From Diploscapter coronatus (taxonomy: Eukaryota; Nematoda; Chromadorea; Rhabditida; Rhabditidae), in contig OZ038423.1 of the NCBI GenBank assembly GCA_964036155.1, positions 20,475,249 through 20,539,248 of the forward strand: 64,000 nt of DNA, written 5' to 3'. The position numbers and the translations under genes are program-made. The notes under the pieces were generated by a model, which saw nothing but the letters and a program-made list of their open reading frames with translations, had not been told where the DNA came from and searched no databases. This document shows, piece after piece, positions 37,312 through 48,465 of the stretch. Each line of letters starts with the position of its first letter. Within the stretch, counting starts at the first letter, position 1.

Positions 37312-38583
37312 TTATTCTATTTTTCCGACTTCTCGCCATTCATTCGTTTGTGGATCGTATTCCTCGATTGAATTACAAAAATTTCCACGACTCCTTTTTT
37401 GAAATCTAAATTAACAAATATTTCGTGTAAAAATATGCAAAATCTCAGCTCACCCTCCGATTGCATACAATTTCCCGTTAGCGATAATGAGTGAATGAAA
37501 ATGTCTTGCATAATTCATATCAGCGATTAGAGAAATTCGACTGTCAACTGGAGCTGAGGGGTCGAAACACAGGCAGGATTTTAATATATTCGAATAGCTA
37601 AATATATAATGATACATTATTTATCATACAAAATTAACGACTTCTCTCCTCCAGTTATGTAAATTTTTCCATTCAACGATGCGACTCCGAAAAAATCTCG
37701 TCTTCTTGGAATCTCTCCAATTTCAATCCATTCCCGTTCATCGTCTGATAATCGATATATCTTATTACTAGTATATCCGTCAATAACTGAATATCCATAA
37801 TTACAATAATGAATATGCTATAATGTGACCGTATAAAATTCCGTCGCATGTTATTGTTTGAACCGAACTAATTGGATGAGGAAAGGCAGGTCCTGTTTGC
37901 CATTTTCCATCTATTAAAACCTGAATAAATTATTTTATGGATTTTCATTTGATCTTCTTACATCAACGCGATTCGAATATTGCAAAAATGAGCTAGGATC
38001 CCTTCCACCCAAATAATACAATTTGTCTTTAAAATAAGCGATGGATGCACCATTACGCCGTTCAGGAGGATCTGGCCCTGCAAAGAATGCAATAAAATTA
38101 AACCTATCTATTGGCTTTTGTAATGTTACCTCTAGTGATTTGTCGTGTATTCAGGTCAAAAATTTCAAACGACTCTTTAAAAGAGTGCAATGCAAAAATC
38201 TAAAATTTACAAAATTGACAATGCCAAATAAACTAATTTACCTTGTCTTTCGTAGTTGCTACTTTACATATGAATAAATAACTAGTAAAATTTGCAATCT
38301 GCTCAACAGAATTGGTATGCGAATCAAACAGACAAATTCTTCCTTCCACAATGTCCCCTTTTTTATAGTGCACTAAATACTAGAATTAATTTTCAATTAT
38401 ACAAGAAATATTCCTACGATAGAATAAAATTTTCCTCTCGAGCTCTATCTCGAGCACTATCGGCAGATATCTCTTGATTATTCGCATCATTCGATTGCTA
38501 GCCCAGGCCAATTGTCCCAGGTCTTTGAATTCGGGATATTGGCAGATCAACAATATCATTTCGACTGGTAAATTGGCTAGCAT
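37312..38583 (-). CDS. F-box/kelch-repeat protein, array member 1
   Basis: Eight minus-strand exons: 38418-38583, 38242-38372, 38130-38199, 37962-38077, 37830-37920, 37642-37786, 37454-37597, 37312-37405 (318 aa). Residues 1-40 form an F-box (LPVEMILLICQYPEFKDL, then W and MMRIIKRYL). About five kelch-type blades follow: KDKLYYLGG, CDGILYVIDGY, NGKIYITGG, NGKLYAIGG and SIEEYDPQTNEWREVG. By family knowledge the F-box binds SKP1 in an SCF ubiquitin ligase and the kelch propeller holds the substrate. Exon 6 ends in tandem donors 3 nt apart (AA|GTC|GTT); I use the upstream one because all paralogues keep it. GTTTAG precedes the start by about 16 bp, a likely trans-splice site. Confidence 0.85.
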
Positions 38584-39121
38584 CTTCGTTAAGAGGCCTA
38601 AACAATCACCATCGTATTATTTCAAAATGGAAATAGTAAAAGAGTATTGGTTGAATGAGAAAGTCTGCAATTAATAATTTAAAAGTGAATGTAATCCTAT
38701 TTAGGCTACGTATCAATTTGAGATTCCGTGTCGGAAATATACAAATTGAAGCTAAAAATTAAGTGAAGAAGAATTGACTATTCATGGAAGACGAGAATTG
38801 AGAACTGAATGAGAGGATAATGAATTTGACAAGTGAATCTTTGGACCACTTACTCGCTACTTTCTGAATCTTTCCATGAACTATTTCCTTTTCATTGATT
38901 ATACAGGTGATTTTTGGAGGTGTGTCGTGACCACTTTCAAAAAGCCTTTGGGTTAAAATCATCTTCACGCTTATGATCGTAGTCTATCTAGCAGGTGTGA
39001 ATGGGTAGATTTGAGCGGAATCTAGATTTGAGAAAAAATTAAAATTCTGAACTTCATAAAAATGCTATGATGGGCAGACTTGAAAGATCATTAAGCAGAC
39101 ACGACAGAAGTAGATGAAATG

Positions 39122-39475
39122 ATGATGTCGGTCACTTTACCGGGTGCTTAAGAACGCACAGCTATAGGAAGGATTTAGTTCAAGATTGCTCTATGACCTA
39201 CCCACTATAATATTTCCTTCACAATTTTATATCTCTAACCAGAAATTAAAAATTTTGAGAAAAATCCTACAATATCCATACCATTCGAGCATAATCTGGA
39301 TGGTATACCATGGACTCATATAGTAGCATGGTAAAGTGGTAGCACGGTACTCTAGGAAGCAAAAATGAAGTATTTCCCTTAATCTGCTATATTCTGAAGA
39401 AATTTTTTGATTTTTTCGGAATAACCGGCCAGAGCGGATATTTTCGAGGTGTGTGTTAACATAAGTTGATTAATT
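39122..39475 (+). repeat. Array intergenic repeat block, copy 1
   Basis: Block starting TGATGTCGGTCACTTTACCG and ending near GTTAACATAAGTTGAT. It is repeated almost unchanged at 41798-42143, 47986-48337 and 50371-50719, each between neighbouring F-box/kelch genes, so it marks the duplicated unit. Confidence 0.9.
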
Positions 39476-39599
39476 TACCATATGCTATCAATTTTTTTTC
39501 TTGAATTTATTTGACTGCATTTAAAAGAAATCAAATTATTATTTCACATTTTATTGAATACAATTTCTATACAAAATCTGAGATTATTGTAATCAAGTT

Positions 39600-40966
39600 T
39601 TATTTGATGTCAATGTTTCCGACTTCTCGCCATTCATTCGTTTGTGGATCGTATTCCTCGATTGAATCACAAAAATCTCTCTCGAACCTTTCTTGATATC
39701 TAAATTAACAAAAATTTCGTATAAAGATATGCAAAATCTCAGCTCACCCCCCGATTGCATACAATTTTCCATTTGCAGGAACAAGAGAATGATTCTTTCT
39801 TCCATAATTTATATCAGCGATTTGAGAAATTCGATTGTCAACTAGAGCTGAGGGGTCGAAACACAGACAGGAGTTTAATACAACACCGTTACTAAATATA
39901 TAATGATACATTATTTATCATACAAAATTAACGACTTCCTCCCTCCAGTTATGTAAATTCTTCCATTTAGCGATGCAATTCCGAAAAAATCTCGTTTTTC
40001 GGGAATCTCTCCAAGTTCAATCCATTCCCACTCAGCGTCTGATAATCGATATATCTTTCTACTTTCGCCACCATCAATAACTGAATATCCATAATTACAA
40101 TAATGATGAATATGCTATAATGTAACCGTATAAAATTCCATCGCATGTTATTGTTTGAACAAGATAAATTAGAAACGGAAAAGTAGGCCCTGTTTGCCAT
40201 TGTCCATCCATTAAAACCTGAATAAATTATTTCACGGATTTTCATTCGATTTTCCTACATCAACTCGATCTGTTGTTCTTCTGCTTCTAGGAATGTATCC
40301 ACCCAAATAATACAATTTGTCTTTGAAATACGCCACAGATGCACATTTACGCCATTCAGGAGGGTCTAGGCCTACAAAACTCTGAGTTGGATTATTCATG
40401 GATTTTTGATAAGACCTCTTGAAATTTGTCGAGTATCCAAGTCATATATTTCAAACCATTTGTTAGCAAAATTCAACGAAAAAATCTAAAATTTACAAAA
40501 TTGGTAATGCCAAATAAAATAGGCCCCCTGTATTAGGCACCGGATTTTAAAGTTAGAAAATATAGGCAAAGGAGAGAAATAAGAAAAATAGCCGGTGCCG
40601 GTGCCTAATACAGGGGACCAATAAACTAATCTACCTTATCTTTTGTGGTCACAACTTCCCATGGCCATAAATTAGTAAATTTGGCAATCTGCTCAACAGA
40701 ATTAGTATGCGAATCAAACAGACAAATTCTTCCTTCGTTAATACCGTCGTTGTTTTCATAATGCACTAAATACTAAAATTAATTTCCGTTCATACAAGAA
40801 ATATTTTCCTACGGTAGAATAAAATGTTCCTCTCGAGTGCCATCGGCAGATATCTCTTGATTATTCGCATCATCCGTTTATTAGTCCAGGCCAATTGTCC
40901 CAAGTCTTTGAATTCGGGATATTCGCAAATCAACAATATCATTTCGACTGGTAAATTGGCTAGCAT
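39600..40966 (-). CDS. F-box/kelch-repeat protein, array member 2
   Basis: Exons: 40813-40966, 40635-40765, 40416-40485, 40259-40371, 40127-40217, 39936-40080, 39748-39891, 39600-39699 (315 aa), same structure as member 1. F-box MLANLPVEMILLICEYPEF, kelch blades KDKLYYLGG, CDGILYVIDGG, NGRIYITGG, NGKLYAIGG, and the last blade ending EVGNIDIK. Intron 2 holds the 99 bp inverted-repeat element. It is almost the same as member 6 along much of its length, including flanks, which points to recent duplication or gene conversion. Probable SCF substrate receptor; substrate unknown. Confidence 0.85.
40522..40620. mobile_element. 99 bp MITE, copy in member 2
   Basis: Terminal inverted repeats GGCCCCCTGTATTAGGCACC and, from the other end, GGTCCCCTGTATTAGGCACC. 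Same position (intron 2) and nearly the same sequence as 47005-47103 and 49390-49488. Members 1, 3/4 and 7 have the uninterrupted intron. Confidence 0.85.
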
Positions 40967-41797
40967 CTTTGTTAAGAGACCTAAACAATCACCATAGTGT
41001 TATTTTAAAATGAAAATAGTAAAAGAATAGTGATTGAATGAGGAAATCCGCAATTAACGAGTTTGAAATTGATCATTGAAGAAAGAAGAATGAAACCACT
41101 AAATCGATGCTTCTCCATTTTGATCAGACTAAAAACCGATTTAAAGATAGGAAATAGAAGAGATTATAGTCGCTTGAGAGATTTGTTTAGAATAAATAGT
41201 TGTAGAAAGGCAAGTATGAAAAACAAGATTTGAAATAGAGCAATGAATCATAATTTTCACCCAAATCTGATGTTCAAATCGGAACATGATAACTTGAGGA
41301 GAAATGAATATTGAAAAAGTAGACAGAATTTTCCTTCTTAAAATGATTTAGAAGTAGAAATAACCCTATTTAGGCGATATATCAAGTTGAAATTCCGTGT
41401 TGGAAATATGCAAATTGAAACTAAAAATAAGTGAGGAAGAAAAGGAAGAAATAACCATTGATAATAGACGAGAATTGGGAACTGAATGAGAAGGATAAAG
41501 AACTTAACAAGTGGATCTTTGGATCACTTACTCGGTATTTTCTGTATCTTTTCATGCACTATTTCTTCATTGATTATGCAGGTGATTTTGGAGGCATGTC
41601 GTGACCACTTTCAAAAAGCCTTTGGGTTGAAATTGTCTTCACACTTATGATTGTAATCTATCTAAAAAGTGAATGAACTAGAATTGAATGGGATCTAGAT
41701 TGGGGAAATAATTAAAGTTCTGAACTTCATAAACTTATGTTATGATGATCAGATTTGAAAGATCATCAAGCATGCATGACAGAAGTAGATGAAATTA

Positions 41798-42143
41798 TGA
41801 TGTCGGTCACTTTACCGGGTGCTTAAGAACGCACAGACCTAGGGAGGACTTAAGTCAAGATTGCTCTATGATCTACCCACTATAATATTTCCTTCACAAT
41901 TTTATATCTCTAACCAGAAATTAAAAGTTTTGAGAAAAATCCTACAATATCCATACCATTCGAGCATAATCTGGATGGTATACCATGGACTCATATGGTA
42001 CCAAGGTAAAGTGGTAGTATGGTACTCTAGGAAGCAAAAATTAATTATTTCCCTTAATCTGCTATATCCCGAAAAGATTTTCGATTTTTCCGGAATAACT
42101 GGCCAGAGTGCATATTTTTGAGGTGTGTTAACATAAGTTGATC
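41798..42143 (+). repeat. Array intergenic repeat block, copy 2
   Basis: See 39122-39475. Slightly more diverged than the other copies (for example TGGTACCAAGGTAAAG). Confidence 0.9.
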
Positions 42144-42263
42144 AATTTTCGGTATGCTATCAATTATTTAGTTTTTCTTGAATTTATTCAACAACATTTA
42201 AAATAAAATAGATTTGCTGGTAATGGCATTGTCACGAATAATAGAGAGTAAATCACAGGATCA

Positions 42264-42405
42264 GGGCTGTCTGAAGTTCGAAAAAATCGAACTTGAACTG
42301 AACTGAATTTCCAGGCAGTTCGAAGTCCAGCTCAGTTCGTACAACCCTGATTAATAGGAATATTTATTTCAGTTACGATTACTCCTCATTACTTTTGAAT
42401 GTCTT
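42264..42405 (+). repeat. AGTTCG-rich repeat, copy 1
   Basis: Contains GAAGTTCGAAAAAATCGAAC and CAGTTCGAAGTCCAG, partly self-complementary, followed by GTACAACCCTGATTAA. Also at 45825-45966 and 50838-50975, always 0.1-0.3 kb downstream of an array gene stop. Confidence 0.8.
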
Positions 42406-42706
42406 GTTGTCTGTATCATGGGCATTGAATAATTATTACTTCATGATTTTTATTGAAAGGATAATTTTAGATAAATTAATGATAATCATATCAACAAACT
42501 TTATTTTATTGTCGACGACTGGCAAATACTCCAAACGTGAAAGTCGTTTCAATTTACAACTAATACCTGATACAAAGTTTTCTCCAATTTGAATATAAAT
42601 AACAAGTAGAGATCGGATATCGAACTAAAGGCTGCTTTATTTCAGAGAGAAAATCTTACCACTGTATTATAATCGCGTATATAAATTCGGTTATTCGAAT
42701 ATGCAT

Positions 42707-45220
42707 TCAGCTGAGAAGGCAGTTACCCTTGTTAGTACGATTAGTGCGCGTTTTATTTTCAGCACTTTCGCTAGTCGCAGGCAAGTTTCTCAATATTCCC
42801 ACTTCTCGCCATTCATTCGTTTGTGGATCGTATTCCTCGATTGAGTTACAGAAATTTTTCCGTAAAGTTTTTTGAAATCTAAACTAGCAAATATTTGGTA
42901 TAAAGATATGTAAAATCTCAGCTCACCCTCCGATTGCATACAATTTCCCATTCGTAACAACAAGCGAATGACAACATCTAAGGTAATTCATCTCTGCGAT
43001 TTGAGAAATTCGTCTACCAACTGGGGCTGAGGGGTCGAAACACAGACAGGATTTGAATATATTAGAATAACTAAATATATAATGCTACATTATTTATCAT
43101 ATAAAATTAATGACTTCTCTCCTCCAGTTATATAAATTCTTCCATCTAGCGATGCAACTCCGAAATAGCGTCGTCTTTCTGGAATCTCTCCGATTTCAAT
43201 CCCTTTCCGTTCATCGTCTGATAATCGATATATCTTTTTACTACCCCATCCATCAATAACTGAATATTCATAATTAAAATAATGAATATGCTATAATGTG
43301 ACCGTAGAAAATTTCATCGCATATTATTGTTTGAGCACAATCAATTGGATGAGGAAAAGCAGGTCCTGTTTTCCATTTTTCATCTATTAAAACCTGAATA
43401 AATTATTTCATGGACTTTCACTCGATCTTCTTACATCAACTCGATTTGTATTTTCCCCTGTTTCAGGATCCCTTCCACCCAAATGATATAATTTTCCTTC
43501 GTAATAAGCCACAGATGCATATTCACGCCATTTAGGGGGATTTGGACCTGTAAATTCTTTGAATCGATCATTCATAAATTTATGTTAAAAAGAAACCTTC
43601 TAAAATTTGTTGAGTATTCAAGCCATATATTTCGAATGACTTTTCAAATGGATTAATTCCAAAAATCTGAAACCAGGAAGTTATTCAAAATAACGAACAT
43701 AAGAATTCACTTTATTCTGTGTAGTTGCTACTTCAAATGGCAGATAACAATCGCGGAATCTTGCAATCTCTTTTACTAAGCAGGTAGATGAATTGAACAA
43801 ACATATCCTTCCCTCCTCTTCACCATTATTATTTAGATATAAATCTAAATTATAATAAGTTAATGAATCTTTCATTCCGTTAAATTTATTCTTATCTCTT
43901 ACAGTAGAACAAAATTGTATACGGATTATTGAATAAGTTAATTCTTCCAACTCCTCGCCATTTATTCGTTTGTGGATCGTATTCCTCGATTGAATTACAG
44001 AAATTTTGTCCGAAAGTTACTTGATATCTAAGTTAACAAATATTTCATATAAAGATATGCGAAATCTCAGCTCACCCTCCGATTGCATACAATTTCCCGT
44101 TAGTGACAACGAATGAATGATTGTATCTTTCATAATTCATATCAGCGATTCGAGAAATTCGTCTACCAACTGGAGCTGAGGGATCGAAACACAGACAGGA
44201 TTTGAATACATCGCCACCACTAAATAGATAATGATACATTATTTATCATACAAAATTAATGACTTCCATGCTTGAGTTCCCCCAGTTATGTAAATTCTTC
44301 CATTTAACGATGCAACTCCGAATAAATCTCGTCCTTCTGGAAACTCTTCGATTTCAATCCATTCCTGTTCATCATCTGATAGTCGATATATCTTCTTATA
44401 TATGTTTATTAGACGGAGTTTGCAAATAACTGAATATCCATAATTACAATAATGAATATGCTATAATGTGACCGTATAAAATTCCATCGCATGTTATTGC
44501 TAGAAAATGATTAATTGGAAGAGGAAAAGTAGGTCCTGTTTGCCATTCTCCATCTATTAAAACCTGAATAAATTATTTCATGGACTTTCATTCGATCTTC
44601 TTACATCAACTTGCTTCGTATCTGTCAATACCCATGCTGGATACTCCTCTCCACCCAAACAATACAATTTGCCTTTGAAATAAGCCACAGATGCTAATTC
44701 ACGCCATTCAGGATGATCTGGTCCTGTAAAGAATGCAATAAAACTAAACCAATATATTGGCTTTTGTAATGTTACCTCTATTGATTTGTCGAGTATTCAA
44801 GTCAAAGATTTCAACTGATTTATTATGCCAACCAATTGCAAAAATCTAAAATTTACAAAATTGGCAATGCCGAATAAAATAATCTACCTTATCTTTTGTG
44901 GTCGCAACGTCCGATGGCCATAGATTTCTAGCAAATTTCGCAATCTGCTTAACAGAATTAGTATGCGAATCGAACAGACAAATTCTTTTTTCACAAATTT
45001 CGCCGTTTTCATAATGCACTAAATACTAAGGTTAACTTTCGAGAATACAGCAGGATATTATCCTACGATAGAATAAAATTCCCCACTCGAGCGCTTTCGG
45101 CAGATATTTCTTGATTATGCGCATCATTCGACTGTTAGTCCAGGCCAATTCTTTCAGCTCTTTGAGCTCGGGATATTGGCAGATCAACAATATTATTTCG
45201 ACTGGTAAATTGGCTAACAT
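42707..45220 (-). CDS. Fused F-box/double-kelch protein, array members 3 and 4
   Basis: Fifteen minus-strand exons: 45067-45220, 44888-45018, 44776-44845, 44605-44723, 44473-44563, 44264-44429, 44076-44219, 43903-44027, 43711-43844, 43597-43666, 43435-43547, 43303-43393, 43115-43259, 42927-43070, 42707-42878 (622 aa). Residues 1-320 are a complete F-box/kelch unit (MLANLPVEIILLICQYPE, NGRIYITGG, NGKLYAIGG, EEYDPQTNKWRGVG). Instead of stopping, the last-blade exon continues through INLFNNPYTILFY, whose end equals the last codons of the F-box exon (ILFY) of its neighbours, and splices to a second kelch unit with all its exons but no F-box. The C-terminal tail (TSESAENKTRTNRTNKGN) is unique. No stop or frameshift interrupts 1,869 coding bases. 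Probable SCF receptor with two propellers. Confidence 0.8.
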
Positions 45221-46077
45221 CTTTGTTAAGTGACCTAAACAATCACCATAGTATTATTTAAAAATAAAAATAGAAGAAGAGTATTGATTGCAACCATGGC
45301 CTGGCAGAGGTGCATAGGAGTGAATTTACTCTAACCTTTTTCGCTACTACTCTCGTCTCTTCCCATTGCGTGCTGCTGAGCGAAAAGAGCGTGAAGAGCA
45401 AAGAGGCAAAAAGAGCGAGAAGGAAAAAAGAGGCAAAGGACAATGAGAAGGAAATTATTATTTTTAAATAAAATAAAATTTATTCGAGTAATTAACGAAA
45501 TTGAAATTGATAAGTCAATTAATTTTCAATAAATGCATCAATAATAATCACGAAAGGGCATAGAAATGTTTTATTTGCAACATCTTATAAGGCTTCCTTT
45601 AAGAGTGAATGTCAGCAAAGACCAAAGTTTTAGCAAAGGGTATAAACAGGGGTCCGCAAACCGAGCTGATTTTCATATATCTTGTTCAGTTTTTCACGCT
45701 GATTCTCGTGATGCTATCTGTTTTTCGAAAATCGATTACTGTAGCTTCAAGTTTTGATAGATCCGAATTCGTGAGAAAATTCATAACGTTCTTATTTCTG
45801 AACCAAATCGAGTGGGGTTTTCACCAGGGCTGTCTGAAGTTCGAAAAGATCGACCTTTAACTGAATTGAATTTCCAGGCAATTCGAAGTCCAGTTCAGTT
45901 CGTACAACCCTGATTAATAGGAATATTTATTTCAGTTACGATTACTCCTCATTACTTTTGGATGTCTTCGAGAGTTGTCTGTATCATGTGCATCAAGTTA
46001 GAATGCACGAAATTGGATAAGATACTTTTTATTAAAACCATATGAAAATGACGAAAAAATGTATTAAAATTGAAGAT
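45221..46077. other. Array intergenic region
   Basis: Between the fused gene and member 5. Has a purine-rich stretch (45360-45450) and the AGTTCG-rich repeat copy 2. It lacks the intergenic block found between the other members. No exon series. Confidence 0.5.
45825..45966 (+). repeat. AGTTCG-rich repeat, copy 2
   Basis: Diverged copy of 42264-42405 with the same continuation into ATTTATTTCAGTTACGATTA. Confidence 0.8.
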
Positions 46078-47449
46078 TTAGATATTAAATTTTCCAACTT
46101 CTCGCCATTCATTCGTTTGTGGATCGTATTCCTCAATTGAATCACAAAAATTTACATTCAAACGTTCTTGATATCTAAATTAACAAATATTTGGTATAAA
46201 GGTATGCAAAATCTCAGCTCACCCTCCGATTGCATACAATTTCCCGTTAACGATAATGAGTGAATGATCATATCTTGAATGACCCATATCAGCGATTCGA
46301 GAAATTCGACTGTCAACTGGAGCTGAGGGGTCGAAACACAGACAGGATTTGAATACATCATTATCATTCCTAAATATATAATAATACATTATTTATCATA
46401 CAAAATCAATGACTTCTCTCCTCCAGTTATGTAAATTCTTCCATTCAGCGATGCAATTCCGGAAAAATCTCGTCTTTCTGGAATCTCTCCCATTTCAATC
46501 CATGTTCGCTCGTCGTCTGATAATCGATATATCTTCCGACTTCCCCATCCATCAATAACTGAATATCCATAATTACAATAATGATAATGAATATGCTATA
46601 ATGTAACCGTATAAAATTCCATCGCATGTTATTGTTTGAGCAAGTCTAATTGGAAGAGGAAAAGCAGGTCCTGTTTCCCATTGTCCATCTATTAAAACCT
46701 GAATTAATTATTTTATGGACTTTCGTTCGATCTTCCTACATCAACTCGATCTGTCGTTCTTCCGCTTCCAGGAATGTATCCACCCAAATAATATAATTTG
46801 TCTTTGAAGTAAGCCACAGATGCATGATCACGCCATTCAGAAGGATTTGGACCTGTAAAATTCTTTGAATCGATCATTCATGGATTTGTTGACAAGACCT
46901 CTTGAAATTTGTCGAGTATCCAAGTCATATATTTCAAACCATTTGTTAGCAGAATTCAACGAAACAATCTAAAATTTACAAAATTGGTAATGCCAAATAA
47001 AATAGGCCCCCTGTATTAGGCACCGGATTTTAAAATTAGAAAGTATAGGCAAAGGAGAGAAATAAGAAAAATAGCCGGTGCCGGTGCCTAATACAGGGGA
47101 CCAATAAACTAATCTACCTTATCTTTTGTGGTCACAACTTCCCATGGCCATAAATTAGTAAATTTGGCAATCTGCTCAACAGAATTAGTATGCGAATCAA
47201 ACAGACAAATTCTTCCTTCGTTAATACCGTCGTTGTTTTCATAATGCACTAAATACTAAAATTAATTTCCGTTCATATAAGAAATATTTTCTTACGATAA
47301 AATAAAATGTTCCTCTCGAGTGCCATCGGCAGATATCTCTTGATTATTTGCATCATTCGATAGTTAGTCCAGGCCAATTGTCCCAGATCTTTGAATTCGG
47401 GATATTCGCAGATCAACAATATCATTTCGACTGGTAAATTGGCTAGCAT
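46078..47449 (-). CDS. F-box/kelch-repeat protein, array member 5
   Basis: Exons: 47296-47449, 47118-47248, 46899-46968, 46740-46852, 46608-46698, 46414-46558, 46223-46369, 46078-46174 (315 aa). F-box MLANLPVEMILLICEYPEF; blades KDKLYYLGGYIPGSGR, CDGILYVIDGWGSRKIYRLS, NGRIYITGG, NGKLYAIGG and EEYDPQTNEWREVG. Exon 6 must use the AA|GTCATT donor, since the site 3 nt downstream reads AT; this is the clue for the same choice in the paralogues. Intron 2 holds the 99 bp element. Confidence 0.85.
47005..47103. mobile_element. 99 bp MITE, copy in member 5
   Basis: Orthologous in position to 40522-40620 and 49390-49488. Confidence 0.85.
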
Positions 47450-47985
47450 CTTTGTTGAGAGACCTAAACAATCGCCATAGTGTTATTTCAAAATGGAAAT
47501 AGTAGAAGAGTATCGACTGAATGAGAAAATTTACAATTCATGATTTAGAAGCGAAAGTAACTCTATTTAAATGAAATATTAAGTTGTGACTCGGAATATA
47601 CAAATTTAAGCTAAAAATAAGTGAGGAAGAAAAAGAAAAATGATCATTCATGGAAGACGAGAATTGAGAACTGAATGAGAGGATAATGAATTTGACAAGT
47701 GGATCTTTGGATCACTTACTCGCTATTTTCTGAATCTTTTCATGCACTATTTCCTCTTCATTGATTATACAGGTGATTTTGGAGGTGTGTCGTGACCACT
47801 TTCAAAAAGCCTGTGGGTTAAAATTGTCTTCACATTTATGCTCGTAGTCTAGAAAGTCCGAATGACGTAGAATTGAACGGGATCTGGATTAGGGGAAAAA
47901 GTAAAGCTCTGAACTTCATAAACTTATGTTATGGTGATCAGATTTGAAAGATCATTAAGCAGGCATCACAGAAGTAGATGAAACG

Positions 47986-48337
47986 ATGATGTCGGGGTTA
48001 CTTTACCGGGTGCTTAAGAACGCACAGATCTAGGGAGGACTTAAGTCAAGATTGCTTTATGATCTACCCACTATAATATTTCCTTCACAATTTTATATCT
48101 CTAACCAGAAATTAAAAATTTTGAGAAAAATCCTACAATATCCATACCATTCGAGCATAATCTGGATGGTATACCATGGACTCATATAGTAGCATGGTAA
48201 AGTGGTAGCACGGTACTCTAGGAAGCAAAAATGAAGTATTTCCCTTAATCTGCTATATTCTGAAGAAAGTTTTTGATTTTTTCGGAATAACCGGCCAGAG
48301 AGGATATTTTCGAGGTGTGTGTTAACATAAGTTGATT
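47986..48337 (+). repeat. Array intergenic repeat block, copy 3
   Basis: See 39122-39475. One small insertion (GTCGGGGTTACTTT). Confidence 0.9.
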
Positions 48338-48465
48338 AATTTACCATATGCTATCAATTTTTTTTCTTGAATTTATTTGACTGCATTTAAAAGAAATCAA
48401 ATTATTATTTCACATTTTATTGAATACAATTTCTATACAAAATCTGAGATTATTGTAATCAAGTT

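Noticed and set aside
38759..38968. Possible extra N-terminal exon (MKMILTQRLFESGHD...) for F-box/kelch member 1
   Set aside because: It can be spliced in phase in member 1, but the matching DNA in members 2, 5 and 6 lacks one base and hits a stop. The F-box ATG right after GTTTAG is a simpler start.
45258..45443. Minus-strand frame MSFASFFLLALFASLLF resembling a membrane segment
   Set aside because: Comes from a GA-repeat-rich stretch; no homologous exon next to other array members.
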